Part shown: positions 6,905 to 12,030 of the stretch, piece by piece
Layout of the letters: the number at the start of each line of letters is the position of its first letter
Position numbering within the stretch: position 1 is the first letter of the stretch
DNA from: Gammaproteobacteria bacterium
GTDB taxonomy: Bacteria; Pseudomonadota; Gammaproteobacteria; GCA-001735895
Length of the DNA stretch: 12,030 nucleotides
NCBI GenBank assembly: GCA_024763185.1
Contig: JANTFY010000046.1
Coordinates: 1-12,030 of the forward strand
Reading direction: 5' to 3'
The notes under the pieces: model-generated
What the model saw: the letters and a program-made list of their open reading frames with translations, nothing else
Databases searched by the model: none
Told to the model about the DNA's origin: nothing
Translations under genes and position numbers: made by a program

Positions 6905-7345
6905 CTACTGCTTGCCATATTCAAGCGGGTTGCCATCCTTGCGCCAGGCACGGAAACCATCACGGTAATACTTGATATTGGTAAACCCCCAGGCTACGGC
7001 TTTTTCAGCCGCCTTGTAACTGAGGCTGCAGTGGGCGCCGTTACAGTAGAGCACCAGCGGCGTATCCTTATCGCCCAGTTTAAGCAGGTTCTGTTCGGTA
7101 AACATATCTTTGACATACAAATGAACTGCACCCGGAATGTGTCGTTTGTTGTACTGACGTGGGCTGCGTACATCGATAAAAGTCACACCCTCGGCATGCA
7201 TTTTTTTGGCTTGTTGTAACGATATGGTTTCGGTTCCGGCTACAAATTCTGGAGACTGATAACCACCTGCAAGCAACGGATTGCTGATAAAAAAGGCCGT
7301 GAAAACAACTAGAAAACGCAGACGGTTCGCCATAACATCATCCAT
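6905..7345 (-). CDS. Exported single-domain rhodanese-like protein
   Basis: A 146-residue protein with an N-terminal signal peptide: RLRFLVVFTAFFISNPLLA (8-26), with likely cleavage after LLA. It is therefore probably periplasmic. The rhodanese fold is shown by FIDVRSPRQYNKRHIPGAVHL (56-76) and the active-site loop VLYCNGAHCSLSYKAAEKA (98-116), followed by G(F/W)xNIKYYRDGFRAW. C101 is the likely persulfide-forming residue; a second Cys, C106, lies inside the loop, and the Arg found at the loop end in many sulfurtransferases is absent. Family members transfer sulfane sulfur or act in redox and sensing; the substrate here is unknown. ATG 7345 is chosen because AGAGGA lies 10-11 nt upstream; ATG 7333 would be too far from it. 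It is convergent with the coiled-coil genes. An upstream promoter was not recognised. Confidence 0.9.
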   Translation of the reverse strand: MDDVMANRLRFLVVFTAFFISNPLLAGGYQSPEFVAGTETISLQQAKKMHAEGVTFIDVRSPRQYNKRHIPGAVHLYVKDMFTEQNLLKLGDKDTPLVLYCNGAHCSLSYKAAEKAVAWGFTNIKYYRDGFRAWRKDGNPLEYGKQ

Positions 7346-7414
7346 AGAGTATTAATCCTCTACAGCATATCGGAATTGTTTTGAAAAGCACAGGGACAAA
7401 GCAGTAGCAATGAT

Positions 7415-7792
7415 CAAGAAGCGGCGCAGCGGTGTGCCGAAGGCCAACTTTTTAAATTAAGTCGATCTCTTTAAAAGTCTCTCTCGGGCTTGAGCCATAG
7501 GGATGTGGTAAATGCAGATTTTGCAAGGAGTAAAAATCTGTCCTCGGTAACTGCTCTATGCGTTACTCTAGCTCCTGCATCCTTGCAGTCGTGTCCTTCG
7601 GGACATAAGGCCATCTCTAAGCACAACGGTTTTAATAAAGTTATCGCTGTAGAACAATTACGCCATCCGAACCAGTCGCTCCCGCCTTCCATGACTCACG
7701 CGACATGAGCCATCCCTTTTAACTTAAGTCGATCTCTTTGAAAGTCCCTCTCGCCCTTCCCTGGGCTACGGGACATAAGGCCATCCCTGGCC
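7415..7792. repeat. Cluster of extragenic, hairpin-rich repeats in a gene-free stretch
   Basis: The stretch 7346-7874 holds no supportable gene. Within it a 36-bp unit beginning TTTAAATTAAGTCGATCTCT occurs at 7451-7486 and again at 7718-7753 with 3 differences. A second unit, CGGGACATAAGGCCATCYCT, occurs at 7599-7618 and 7769-7788 with 1 difference, and a shorter, poorer copy (CGCGACATGAGCCATCCCT) at about 7699-7717. Small perfect hairpins occur: CTGCA-TCCT-TGCAG (7575-7588) and TGTCC-TTCG-GGACA (7592-7605), the latter a UUCG tetraloop. GTGCCGAAGGCC near 7434-7445 is similar in style. The spacing is irregular, so this is not a CRISPR array. It looks like genome-dispersed extragenic repeats; whether the units recur elsewhere cannot be seen here. 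Confidence 0.7.
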
Positions 7793-7850
7793 AAAAAAAA
7801 AGCCGGGTAGAGAAAGTGGCAGGATACTCGGCTACCACTTCTCACCCGGC
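7793..7850 (-). terminator. Strong intrinsic terminator of ccoNOQP
   Basis: Read on the minus strand, a hairpin with arms 7835-7850 (GCCGGGTGAGAAGTGG) and 7802-7819 (CCACTTTCTCTACCCGGC), interrupted only by small bulges, is followed by nine T (7793-7801). It starts 24 bp after the ccoP stop. This is a textbook Rho-independent structure and ends the oxidase operon before the repeat cluster. Confidence 0.93.
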
Positions 7851-7874
7851 CAGGGGAGTTAACTTGTTCCCGGA

Positions 7875-8762
7875 TCAGTTAGACAGGCTATAGATATAGG
7901 CTGCTAACAAATGACTTTTATCATTACCCAGAAATTCGCTGTGTGCAGGCATCACTCCATTCTTGCCTCCCGCAATGGTCTTCTTGATGCGTCCAGCAGA
8001 ACCACCGTGCAACCAGATATTGTCGGTCAGGTTAGGGGCGCCCAGTGCCTGGTTACCTTTTCCGTCCAGACCATGGCAGGCCACACACAGGGTATTAAAC
8101 TGAGCTTTACCGGCTTCAGCAGAAGCCGCATCAACATCACGACCACTCAAGGACTGAACATAGTTAGCAACGTTTTCAACACCCTGTTCGCCCAGCGGAG
8201 CAGCCCAACTCGGCATGACACCGTTACGGCCATTCATGATGGTGGCCTTGATCTGCTCGGGCTGACCACCCCACAACCAGTCATTATCGCTGAGGTTAGG
8301 AAACCCGGTGTTACCCCGTGCATCCGCACCATGACATTGGGCACAGTAGTTACTGTACAGTCTCTCCCCGGCTTTCAGAGCTTCAGCATCTTGCGACAAC
8401 TCGGGGATCGATTTCGCGGCAAAAGCAGCAAAAATCGGTCCGTACTTCTTGTCCGATTCCTGCACTTCACCATCATACTGATTGTGTGAGGTCCAGCCGA
8501 GAGTACCCTTGAAATTGCCCAGTCCAGGATAAATGACCAGGTATGCCAGGCTGAAAATGATGGTGAAATAAAACAACCACAACCACCATTTTGGCAAAGG
8601 ATTGTTTAATTCCTGGAGACCATCCCAGGTGTGACCCGTGGCTTCGCCCGCGGCACTTTCATCAGGACGACTCTTCATGGTCCACTTGATTAGCCAATAG
8701 CAGGCAAAGATATTGACCAGGGTAATAACGATTACCCACCAATTGAAAAAGCTATTAATCAT
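7875..8762 (-). CDS. ccoP: cbb3-type cytochrome c oxidase subunit III, dihaem cytochrome c
   Basis: CcoP carries electrons from soluble or membrane cytochromes to CcoO in the cbb3 oxidase, on the periplasmic side of the inner membrane. The 295-residue protein has an N-terminal membrane helix (about 6-27), a second one (59-79, WWLWLFYFTIIFSLAYLVIY), the conserved segment DGLQELNNPLPKWWLW between them, and two cytochrome c domains. Their haem-binding motifs are CAQCH (140-144) and CVACH (226-230); M183 and M271 in NGVMP are the likely axial ligands. The open frame extends upstream to 8861, but ATG 8762 is chosen: it has AAGGA 8 nt upstream and begins right before the first membrane helix, while the extension is antisense-like sequence over ccoQ. 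The start overlaps the 3' end of ccoQ by 8 bp, so translation is coupled. Confidence 0.96.
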   Translation of the reverse strand: MINSFFNWWVIVITLVNIFACYWLIKWTMKSRPDESAAGEATGHTWDGLQELNNPLPKWWLWLFYFTIIFSLAYLVIYPGLGNFKGTLGWTSHNQYDGEVQESDKKYGPIFAAFAAKSIPELSQDAEALKAGERLYSNYCAQCHGADARGNTGFPNLSDNDWLWGGQPEQIKATIMNGRNGVMPSWAAPLGEQGVENVANYVQSLSGRDVDAASAEAGKAQFNTLCVACHGLDGKGNQALGAPNLTDNIWLHGGSAGRIKKTIAGGKNGVMPAHSEFLGNDKSHLLAAYIYSLSN

Positions 8763-8922
8763 TATTCTGTTCCTTTTCCGGATTATGATGACTGTCATCC
8801 ACTGCGAGCATGGCGGCTTCCTTGAAAGCCACCTCCCGCTTGGAACTCCAGGCCCAGGCAAAGATGCCGAGAACGGTAATCATTAGAACCAGTGTCCAGA
8901 TACCGTGAATTGTTCCACTCAT
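8755..8922 (-). CDS. ccoQ: cbb3-type cytochrome c oxidase subunit IV
   Basis: A 55-residue gene found by translating the gap between ccoO and ccoP. It has one membrane helix (about 8-25, IWTLVLMITVLGIFAWAW) followed by SSKREVAFKEAAML and a charged, hydrophilic tail, the usual layout and size of CcoQ/FixQ. In other bacteria this subunit stabilises the oxidase complex; it carries no cofactor. AGAGGT lies 7 nt before the ATG, and the gene starts 11 bp after the ccoO stop and ends inside the ccoP start region. Sequence conservation in this family is low, so the identity rests on position, size and topology. Confidence 0.9.
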   Translation of the reverse strand: MSGTIHGIWTLVLMITVLGIFAWAWSSKREVAFKEAAMLAVDDSHHNPEKEQNND

Positions 8923-8933
8923 ATCGGTTACCT

Positions 8934-9539
8934 CTAACGAATACTGACTGCAGTACCGAGGTTCTGCAGATAGGCGACCAGGGCCTTCATTTCAGTCTTA
9001 CCTTTAACCGCATCGGCTGCACCCGCAATATCTGCTTCGGTATAAGGTACACCCAGGGTTTTCAAGGCCTTCATCTTGGCGGCTGTGTCTTCACCCGTCA
9101 GTTTGTTGTCGGCCAGGAAGCCAAAAGTAGGCATATTGGATTCAGGTACCACATCGCGCGGATTGATGAGATGCGCAATATGCCAGTCGTCCGAATAACG
9201 ACCCCCGACTCGAGCCAGATCTGGCCCCGTACGTTTTGAGCCCCACAGGAAAGGATGATCATAAACAAACTCACCGGCTACTGAGTAATGACCATAGCGC
9301 TCGGTTTCCGCACGGAACGGGCGGATCATTTGCGAGTGACAGGCATTACAGGCTTCACGGATGTAGATATCACGTCCTTCAAGCTGCAGCGCAGTATAGG
9401 GTTTAAGACCTTCAACCGGTTGAGTTGTGTCTTTCATAAAATAAAGAGGCACAATCTCCGCCAGGCCACCGAAACTGATGACAATCACAACCAGGATTAC
9501 CAACAGGCCGACATTTTTTTCTACGACTTCATGACTCAT
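8934..9539 (-). CDS. ccoO: cbb3-type cytochrome c oxidase subunit II, monohaem cytochrome c
   Basis: CcoO passes electrons from CcoP to the haem b/b3 centre of CcoN. The 201-residue protein has an N-terminal membrane anchor (about 10-34) and a periplasmic cytochrome c domain with CNACH (64-68) within EACNACHSQMIRPFRAETERYG, a block typical of CcoO. Further typical blocks are FLWGSKRTGPDLARVGGRYSD (97-117) and NPRDVVPESNMP (126-137), where M136 is the probable axial haem ligand. Length is usual for the family. AGGAG 7 nt before the ATG overlaps the end of ccoN, and the gap between ccoN and ccoO is only 10 bp. Nothing is missing or odd. Confidence 0.97.
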   Translation of the reverse strand: MSHEVVEKNVGLLVILVVIVISFGGLAEIVPLYFMKDTTQPVEGLKPYTALQLEGRDIYIREACNACHSQMIRPFRAETERYGHYSVAGEFVYDHPFLWGSKRTGPDLARVGGRYSDDWHIAHLINPRDVVPESNMPTFGFLADNKLTGEDTAAKMKALKTLGVPYTEADIAGAADAVKGKTEMKALVAYLQNLGTAVSIR

Positions 9540-9549
9540 AGCAATTCTC

Positions 9550-10959
9550 CTAATGTGCTGGCTGTGCGACTTCTTCGTCGGTTACGGTTGAACCGGCGAC
9601 AGTCTTGTACACGTTAAAGGCCATAATGAACATTCCGGTCAGGAATAACAGGCCACCCAACAGGCGCACAAAGTAGAAAGGATAAGTGGCTTCCAGCGAC
9701 TCAATAAAGCTGTAAGTCAGGGTACCGTCGGAATTAACCGCGCGCCACATCAGGCCCTGCATCACGCCAGAGATCCACATCGCCGTGATGTAGAGCACCA
9801 CGCCCACGGTCGCAATCCAGAAGTGCGTATTGATCAGCTTTTCGCTGTACATGCCTTCCTTATTAAATACCCAGGGAATCAAGGCGTAGATAGAACCGAT
9901 ACTGACCAGCGCCACCCAGCCCAACGCGCCGGAATGTACGTGACCAACCGTCCAGTCGGTGTAATGCGACAGTGCATTAACCGACTTGATCGCCATCATC
10001 GGACCTTCAAAGGTCGACATGCCGTAGAAAGACAGGGATACAATGAGGAATTTCAGGATAGGATCGGTACGCAGTTTATGCCAGGCACCGGACAGGGTCA
10101 TGATACCGTTGATCATGCCACCCCAGCTGGGTGCCAGCAGGATCAGCGAAAACACCATACCCAGAGACTGTGTCCAGTCAGGCAAGGCGGTATAATGAAG
10201 ATGGTGAGGGCCGGCCCACATATAGGTGGAGATCAGAGCCCAGAAATGCACAACCGATAAGCGATAGGAATAAACCGGGCGCTGCGATACCTTGGGTACG
10301 AAATAGTACATCATGCCCAGGAAACCCGCGGTCAGAAAGAAACCTACCGCATTGTGACCGTACCACCACTGAACCATCGCATCGATAGCACCGTGATAAG
10401 CCGAGTAGGACTTGGTCAGGGTAACCGGCATAGCCGCACTGTTCACCAGGTGCAATACCGCGATAGTCAGAATAAAGGCGCCAAAAAACCAGTTTGCCAC
10501 ATAGATATGTGAAACCTTGCGTTTCATGATAGTACCGAAAAAGACAATGGCATAAGCGACCCAGACCACTGTAATCAGGATATCAATAGGCCATTCCAGC
10601 TCGGCGTATTCCTTGCTGCTGGTAATGCCCAGCGGTAAAGAAATTGCAGCCAACAGAATAACCAGTGTCCAGCCCCAAAAGGTAAAAGCCGCCAGGCCAT
10701 TACTGAACAGACGCGTATGACAGGTTTTCTGTACCACGTAATAAGAGGTAGCAAAAAGAGCAGAACCGCCAAACGCAAAAATGACCGCATTGGTATGCAG
10801 TGCCCTTAAACGACCGTAAGCCAGCCAGGGAAGATCTAAACTCAATTGTGGCCAGATTAACTCTGCCGCAATAAAGACTCCCACTGTCATGCCAACGATC
10901 CCCCAAACAACAGTCATGATGGCAAACTGCCGAACGACTTTATAATTGTAGGTTTCCAT
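9550..10959 (-). CDS. ccoN: cbb3-type cytochrome c oxidase subunit I (catalytic)
   Basis: CcoN holds the oxygen-reducing haem b3/CuB centre and pumps protons in a high-affinity oxidase used at low oxygen. The 469-residue protein has about 12 membrane helices. Ligands can be placed: H55 (LRALHTNAV) for the low-spin haem b; H202 (WWYGHNAVGF), H252 and H253 (WAGPHHLHY) for CuB; H340 and H342 (VGHVHSGALGW) for the haems. Y246, six residues before H252, corresponds to the cross-linked Tyr of cbb3 enzymes. All are present. The motifs separate it from aa3 and bo3 oxidases. ATG 10959 has GAGG 9 nt upstream. The gene is first of ccoNOQP and divergent from fnr; the FNR-type box at 11028-11041 is centred 75 bp from the ATG. 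Regulation by FNR is inferred from that site and known practice for cco genes. Confidence 0.97.
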   Translation of the reverse strand: METYNYKVVRQFAIMTVVWGIVGMTVGVFIAAELIWPQLSLDLPWLAYGRLRALHTNAVIFAFGGSALFATSYYVVQKTCHTRLFSNGLAAFTFWGWTLVILLAAISLPLGITSSKEYAELEWPIDILITVVWVAYAIVFFGTIMKRKVSHIYVANWFFGAFILTIAVLHLVNSAAMPVTLTKSYSAYHGAIDAMVQWWYGHNAVGFFLTAGFLGMMYYFVPKVSQRPVYSYRLSVVHFWALISTYMWAGPHHLHYTALPDWTQSLGMVFSLILLAPSWGGMINGIMTLSGAWHKLRTDPILKFLIVSLSFYGMSTFEGPMMAIKSVNALSHYTDWTVGHVHSGALGWVALVSIGSIYALIPWVFNKEGMYSEKLINTHFWIATVGVVLYITAMWISGVMQGLMWRAVNSDGTLTYSFIESLEATYPFYFVRLLGGLLFLTGMFIMAFNVYKTVAGSTVTDEEVAQPAH

Positions 10960-11002
10960 TAATCATGGCCTCATATAGAATTGAAAATTAAGCGGAAAGA
11001 GT

Positions 11003-11017
11003 GTGACAATTTGTCGC
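11003..11017. promoter_or_regulatory. Palindrome GTGACAA-T-TTGTCGC upstream of ccoN
   Basis: Seven-base arms around a single T, with one G-T wobble and a perfect GACAA/TTGTC core. It lies between the FNR-type box and ccoN, over the expected -10 to -24 region if transcription starts near 10993, so a repressor bound here could block the oxidase promoter. It does not match the FNR spacing. The binding protein is unknown. Confidence 0.3.
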
Positions 11018-11021
11018 ATAA

Positions 11022-11050
11022 GTGCAAATGACATGGGTCAAGTGTATAAT
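11022..11050 (+). promoter_or_regulatory. Candidate sigma70 promoter of fnr
   Basis: A perfect TATAAT -10 at 11045-11050 with a weak -35, GTGCAA (11022-11027, 3 of 6 matches), at 17 bp. The FNR-type box fills most of the spacer. Predicted transcript start is near 11057, giving a leader of about 130 nt before the ATG at 11186. Confidence 0.5.
11028..11041. promoter_or_regulatory. FNR/ANR-type box in the ccoN-fnr divergent promoter
   Basis: ATGAC-ATGG-GTCAA on the plus strand (TTGAC-CCAT-GTCAT on the minus strand) fits the FNR/ANR palindrome TTGAT/C-N4-A/GTCAA with one mismatch at the outer base. If it activates ccoN from the usual -41.5 position, transcription would begin near 10993 with a 34-nt leader. 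On the plus strand it lies directly before a perfect TATAAT (11045-11050), where binding would hinder fnr transcription. Confidence 0.75.
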
Positions 11051-11084
11051 CAGTTTCTTATGCAACCTACTGTTTATCCTGTAG

Positions 11085-11166
11085 ATAACCTGGGTTATAA
11101 ATATTCCAGGCACGTGTCTACAAGAGCACTGTTCAATGGGCCAGTAAATATCGGTTAACCGGTTAT
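11085..11166. promoter_or_regulatory. Repeated GGTTAT/ATAACC half-sites in the fnr leader
   Basis: ATAACC-TG-GGTTAT forms an inverted repeat at 11085-11098. GGTTAACC (11153-11160) and overlapping AACCGGTT (11157-11164) are perfect palindromes, and GGTTAT recurs at 11161-11166. The 9-mer GGTTATAAA is present in both places (11093-11101 and 11161-11169). They may be operator half-sites or leader structure; no regulator is assigned. Confidence 0.35.
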
Positions 11167-11185
11167 AAAATCAGGGCAAAACCTT

Positions 11186-11923
11186 ATGAATCAAGTACAG
11201 CTAGCAAAACAATTGAAGGTCAGTTGCGAATCCTGCAGCCTGTCCGAGCTGTGTTTACCGAGAGGTCTAACCAGTATCGAGATGACCCAACTCGATGACC
11301 ATATCGAACGCCCCAGAAAGCTTGAGGCCAGTTCGTTAATCTATCAGCCTGGGGATAAGTTTTTTGGTTTTTACGCGGTGCGTTCCGGTGGTGTAAAAAC
11401 CTACCTGACCAAAAAAACCGGCGAGCAACAAATCCTCGGTTTTCATTTACCGGGCGAGATTTTTGGCCTGGATGGCATTGAGCACAACTCGCACCGCTGC
11501 TACGCGTCCACCATGGACAACACCTCCTATTGCGCGATCCCTTTTGAAAAACTGGATGAATTATGCGGGGTACTGCCCGATTTGCGCACCCAGGTGTATA
11601 AGCTGCTCGGCCATGAAATCAACTGTGACCACTCGCATCAACTGCTGCTCGGGCAACAGACTGCTCATGAGCGCCTGGCCACATTTTTGTTGAGCATATC
11701 CAGCCGTTTCAAACACCGTGGCTTTTCCGCCACCAGCTTTATGTTGCCCATGTCACGTCATGATATCGCCTGCTTCCTGGGTATCGCCGTGGAAACAGTG
11801 AGCCGCTTATTTAAATCCTTTCAACAACAGGGCATCGTTAAAATCAACCGCAAACAGGTCGATATTCTGGATATGAATTTGCTGAACGGATTGGTCGCCA
11901 ATTGCGAAGAAACTGATTCCTAA
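11186..11923 (+). CDS. fnr: FNR-type oxygen-sensing transcription regulator (CRP/FNR family)
   Basis: FNR/ANR senses oxygen through a [4Fe-4S] cluster and controls anaerobic and microaerobic genes. The 245-residue protein keeps all four cluster cysteines: C14, C17 and C23 (C-x2-C-x5-C) plus C116, with the same 102-residue spacing from first to last as C20-C122 of E. coli FNR. Residues about 30-140 form the cyclic-nucleotide-type beta-barrel (GFHLPGEIFGLDGI), followed by the dimer helix. The DNA-binding helix-turn-helix is at 188-215 (MSRHDIACFLGIAVETVSRL), with E203, S206 and R207 matching the FNR recognition residues, so it should bind TTGAT-N4-ATCAA-like sites, such as the box at 11028-11041. 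AGGG 9 nt before ATG 11186 is a modest ribosome-binding site. It is divergent from ccoN and convergent with hemN, two usual FNR targets. Confidence 0.95.
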   Translation: MNQVQLAKQLKVSCESCSLSELCLPRGLTSIEMTQLDDHIERPRKLEASSLIYQPGDKFFGFYAVRSGGVKTYLTKKTGEQQILGFHLPGEIFGLDGIEHNSHRCYASTMDNTSYCAIPFEKLDELCGVLPDLRTQVYKLLGHEINCDHSHQLLLGQQTAHERLATFLLSISSRFKHRGFSATSFMLPMSRHDIACFLGIAVETVSRLFKSFQQQGIVKINRKQVDILDMNLLNGLVANCEETDS

Positions 11924-11941
11924 TGTTCAGGCGGCAACTGA

Positions 11942-12030
11942 TCAGATCACCTTCGAGAATTTGACCACATTGTGGCGTAGGTAGGCATCAAAAACCATAC
12001 AGATATTACGGATCAGCAGGCGACCTTTGG
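11942..12030 (-). CDS. hemN: Oxygen-independent coproporphyrinogen III oxidase, C-terminal end (5' part outside window)
   Basis: The last 28 codons of a minus-strand gene, too short to be found by length. The translation runs GRLLIRNICMVFDAYL, then RHNVVKFSKVI and a TGA at 11942-11944. GRLLIRNICMVFDAYL is the conserved end of HemN-type radical-SAM coproporphyrinogen III dehydrogenases, which make protoporphyrinogen IX without oxygen in the cytoplasm. The catalytic part is outside, so active-site residues cannot be checked. The stop lies 18 bp from that of the convergent fnr gene. HemN next to fnr and a haem-rich cbb3 oxidase makes functional sense, since hemN is commonly FNR-controlled. No terminator is obvious between the two stops. 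Confidence 0.85.
   Translation of the reverse strand, partial: KGRLLIRNICMVFDAYLRHNVVKFSKVI

Noticed and set aside
7471..7708. Two open frames of about 72 codons, one on each strand, in the gene-free stretch
   Set aside because: They lie within the repeat cluster, run across its hairpins and have no ribosome-binding site or protein-like pattern.
7451..7788. CRISPR array
   Set aside because: The repeats are of two types, two copies each, irregularly spaced and without equal spacers; no cas gene is present.
7911..8489. 192-codon plus-strand open frame over ccoP
   Set aside because: Antisense shadow of the dihaem cytochrome domains; the minus-strand gene has both CxxCH motifs.
8763..8861. N-terminal extension of ccoP to 8861
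   Set aside because: It overlaps ccoQ in another frame, and the ATG at 8762 has a better ribosome-binding site and begins at the first membrane helix.

Overview
The window looks like chromosomal DNA of a free-living gammaproteobacterium with an oxygen-adaptable respiratory chain. The support is a MazG tail, a complete cbb3 oxidase operon next to an FNR with all its Fe-S cysteines, a DUF454 (YbaN-like) protein and a HemN C-terminus. No species is claimed; the small Met-rich coiled-coil membrane proteins recall proteins seen in sulfur-oxidising gammaproteobacteria, but that is only recollection. There are no rRNA or tRNA genes, transposases, phage genes or CRISPR arrays.

Left part (1-1580, + strand): the C-terminal part of mazG, a TetR-family regulator, and, 2 bp after its stop, a small HExxH protein starting with GTG. 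The last two look like one transcriptional unit. Next (1585-5624, - strand): a very large fused HyuA-HyuB protein of the ATP-dependent 5-oxoprolinase type, followed with an ATGA overlap by a DUF454 inner-membrane protein.

Middle (5625-7874): a divergent intergenic region with two inverted repeats and a hairpin next to a start codon, then two tandem paralogous genes for single-pass membrane coiled-coil proteins of unknown function (+), then an exported single-domain rhodanese (-) convergent with them. About 530 bp without a gene follow, holding a cluster of dispersed-type extragenic repeats and the strong intrinsic terminator of the oxidase operon.

Right part (7793-12030): ccoNOQP (- strand; ccoQ was recovered by reading the gap between ccoO and ccoP) encodes the high-affinity cbb3 cytochrome c oxidase. 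It is divergent from fnr (+). Between them lies a near-consensus FNR/ANR box, placed about where an activator site of ccoN would be and inside the spacer of a good sigma70-like promoter for fnr. The last 89 bases are the 3' end of hemN (- strand), oxygen-independent haem synthesis. The segment therefore forms a low-oxygen module: sensor, terminal oxidase and haem supply.

The best candidates for something little described are the paired coiled-coil membrane proteins beside the exported rhodanese, the TetR/HExxH pair, and the repeat cluster. No clearly novel multi-gene system can be proved from this sequence alone.
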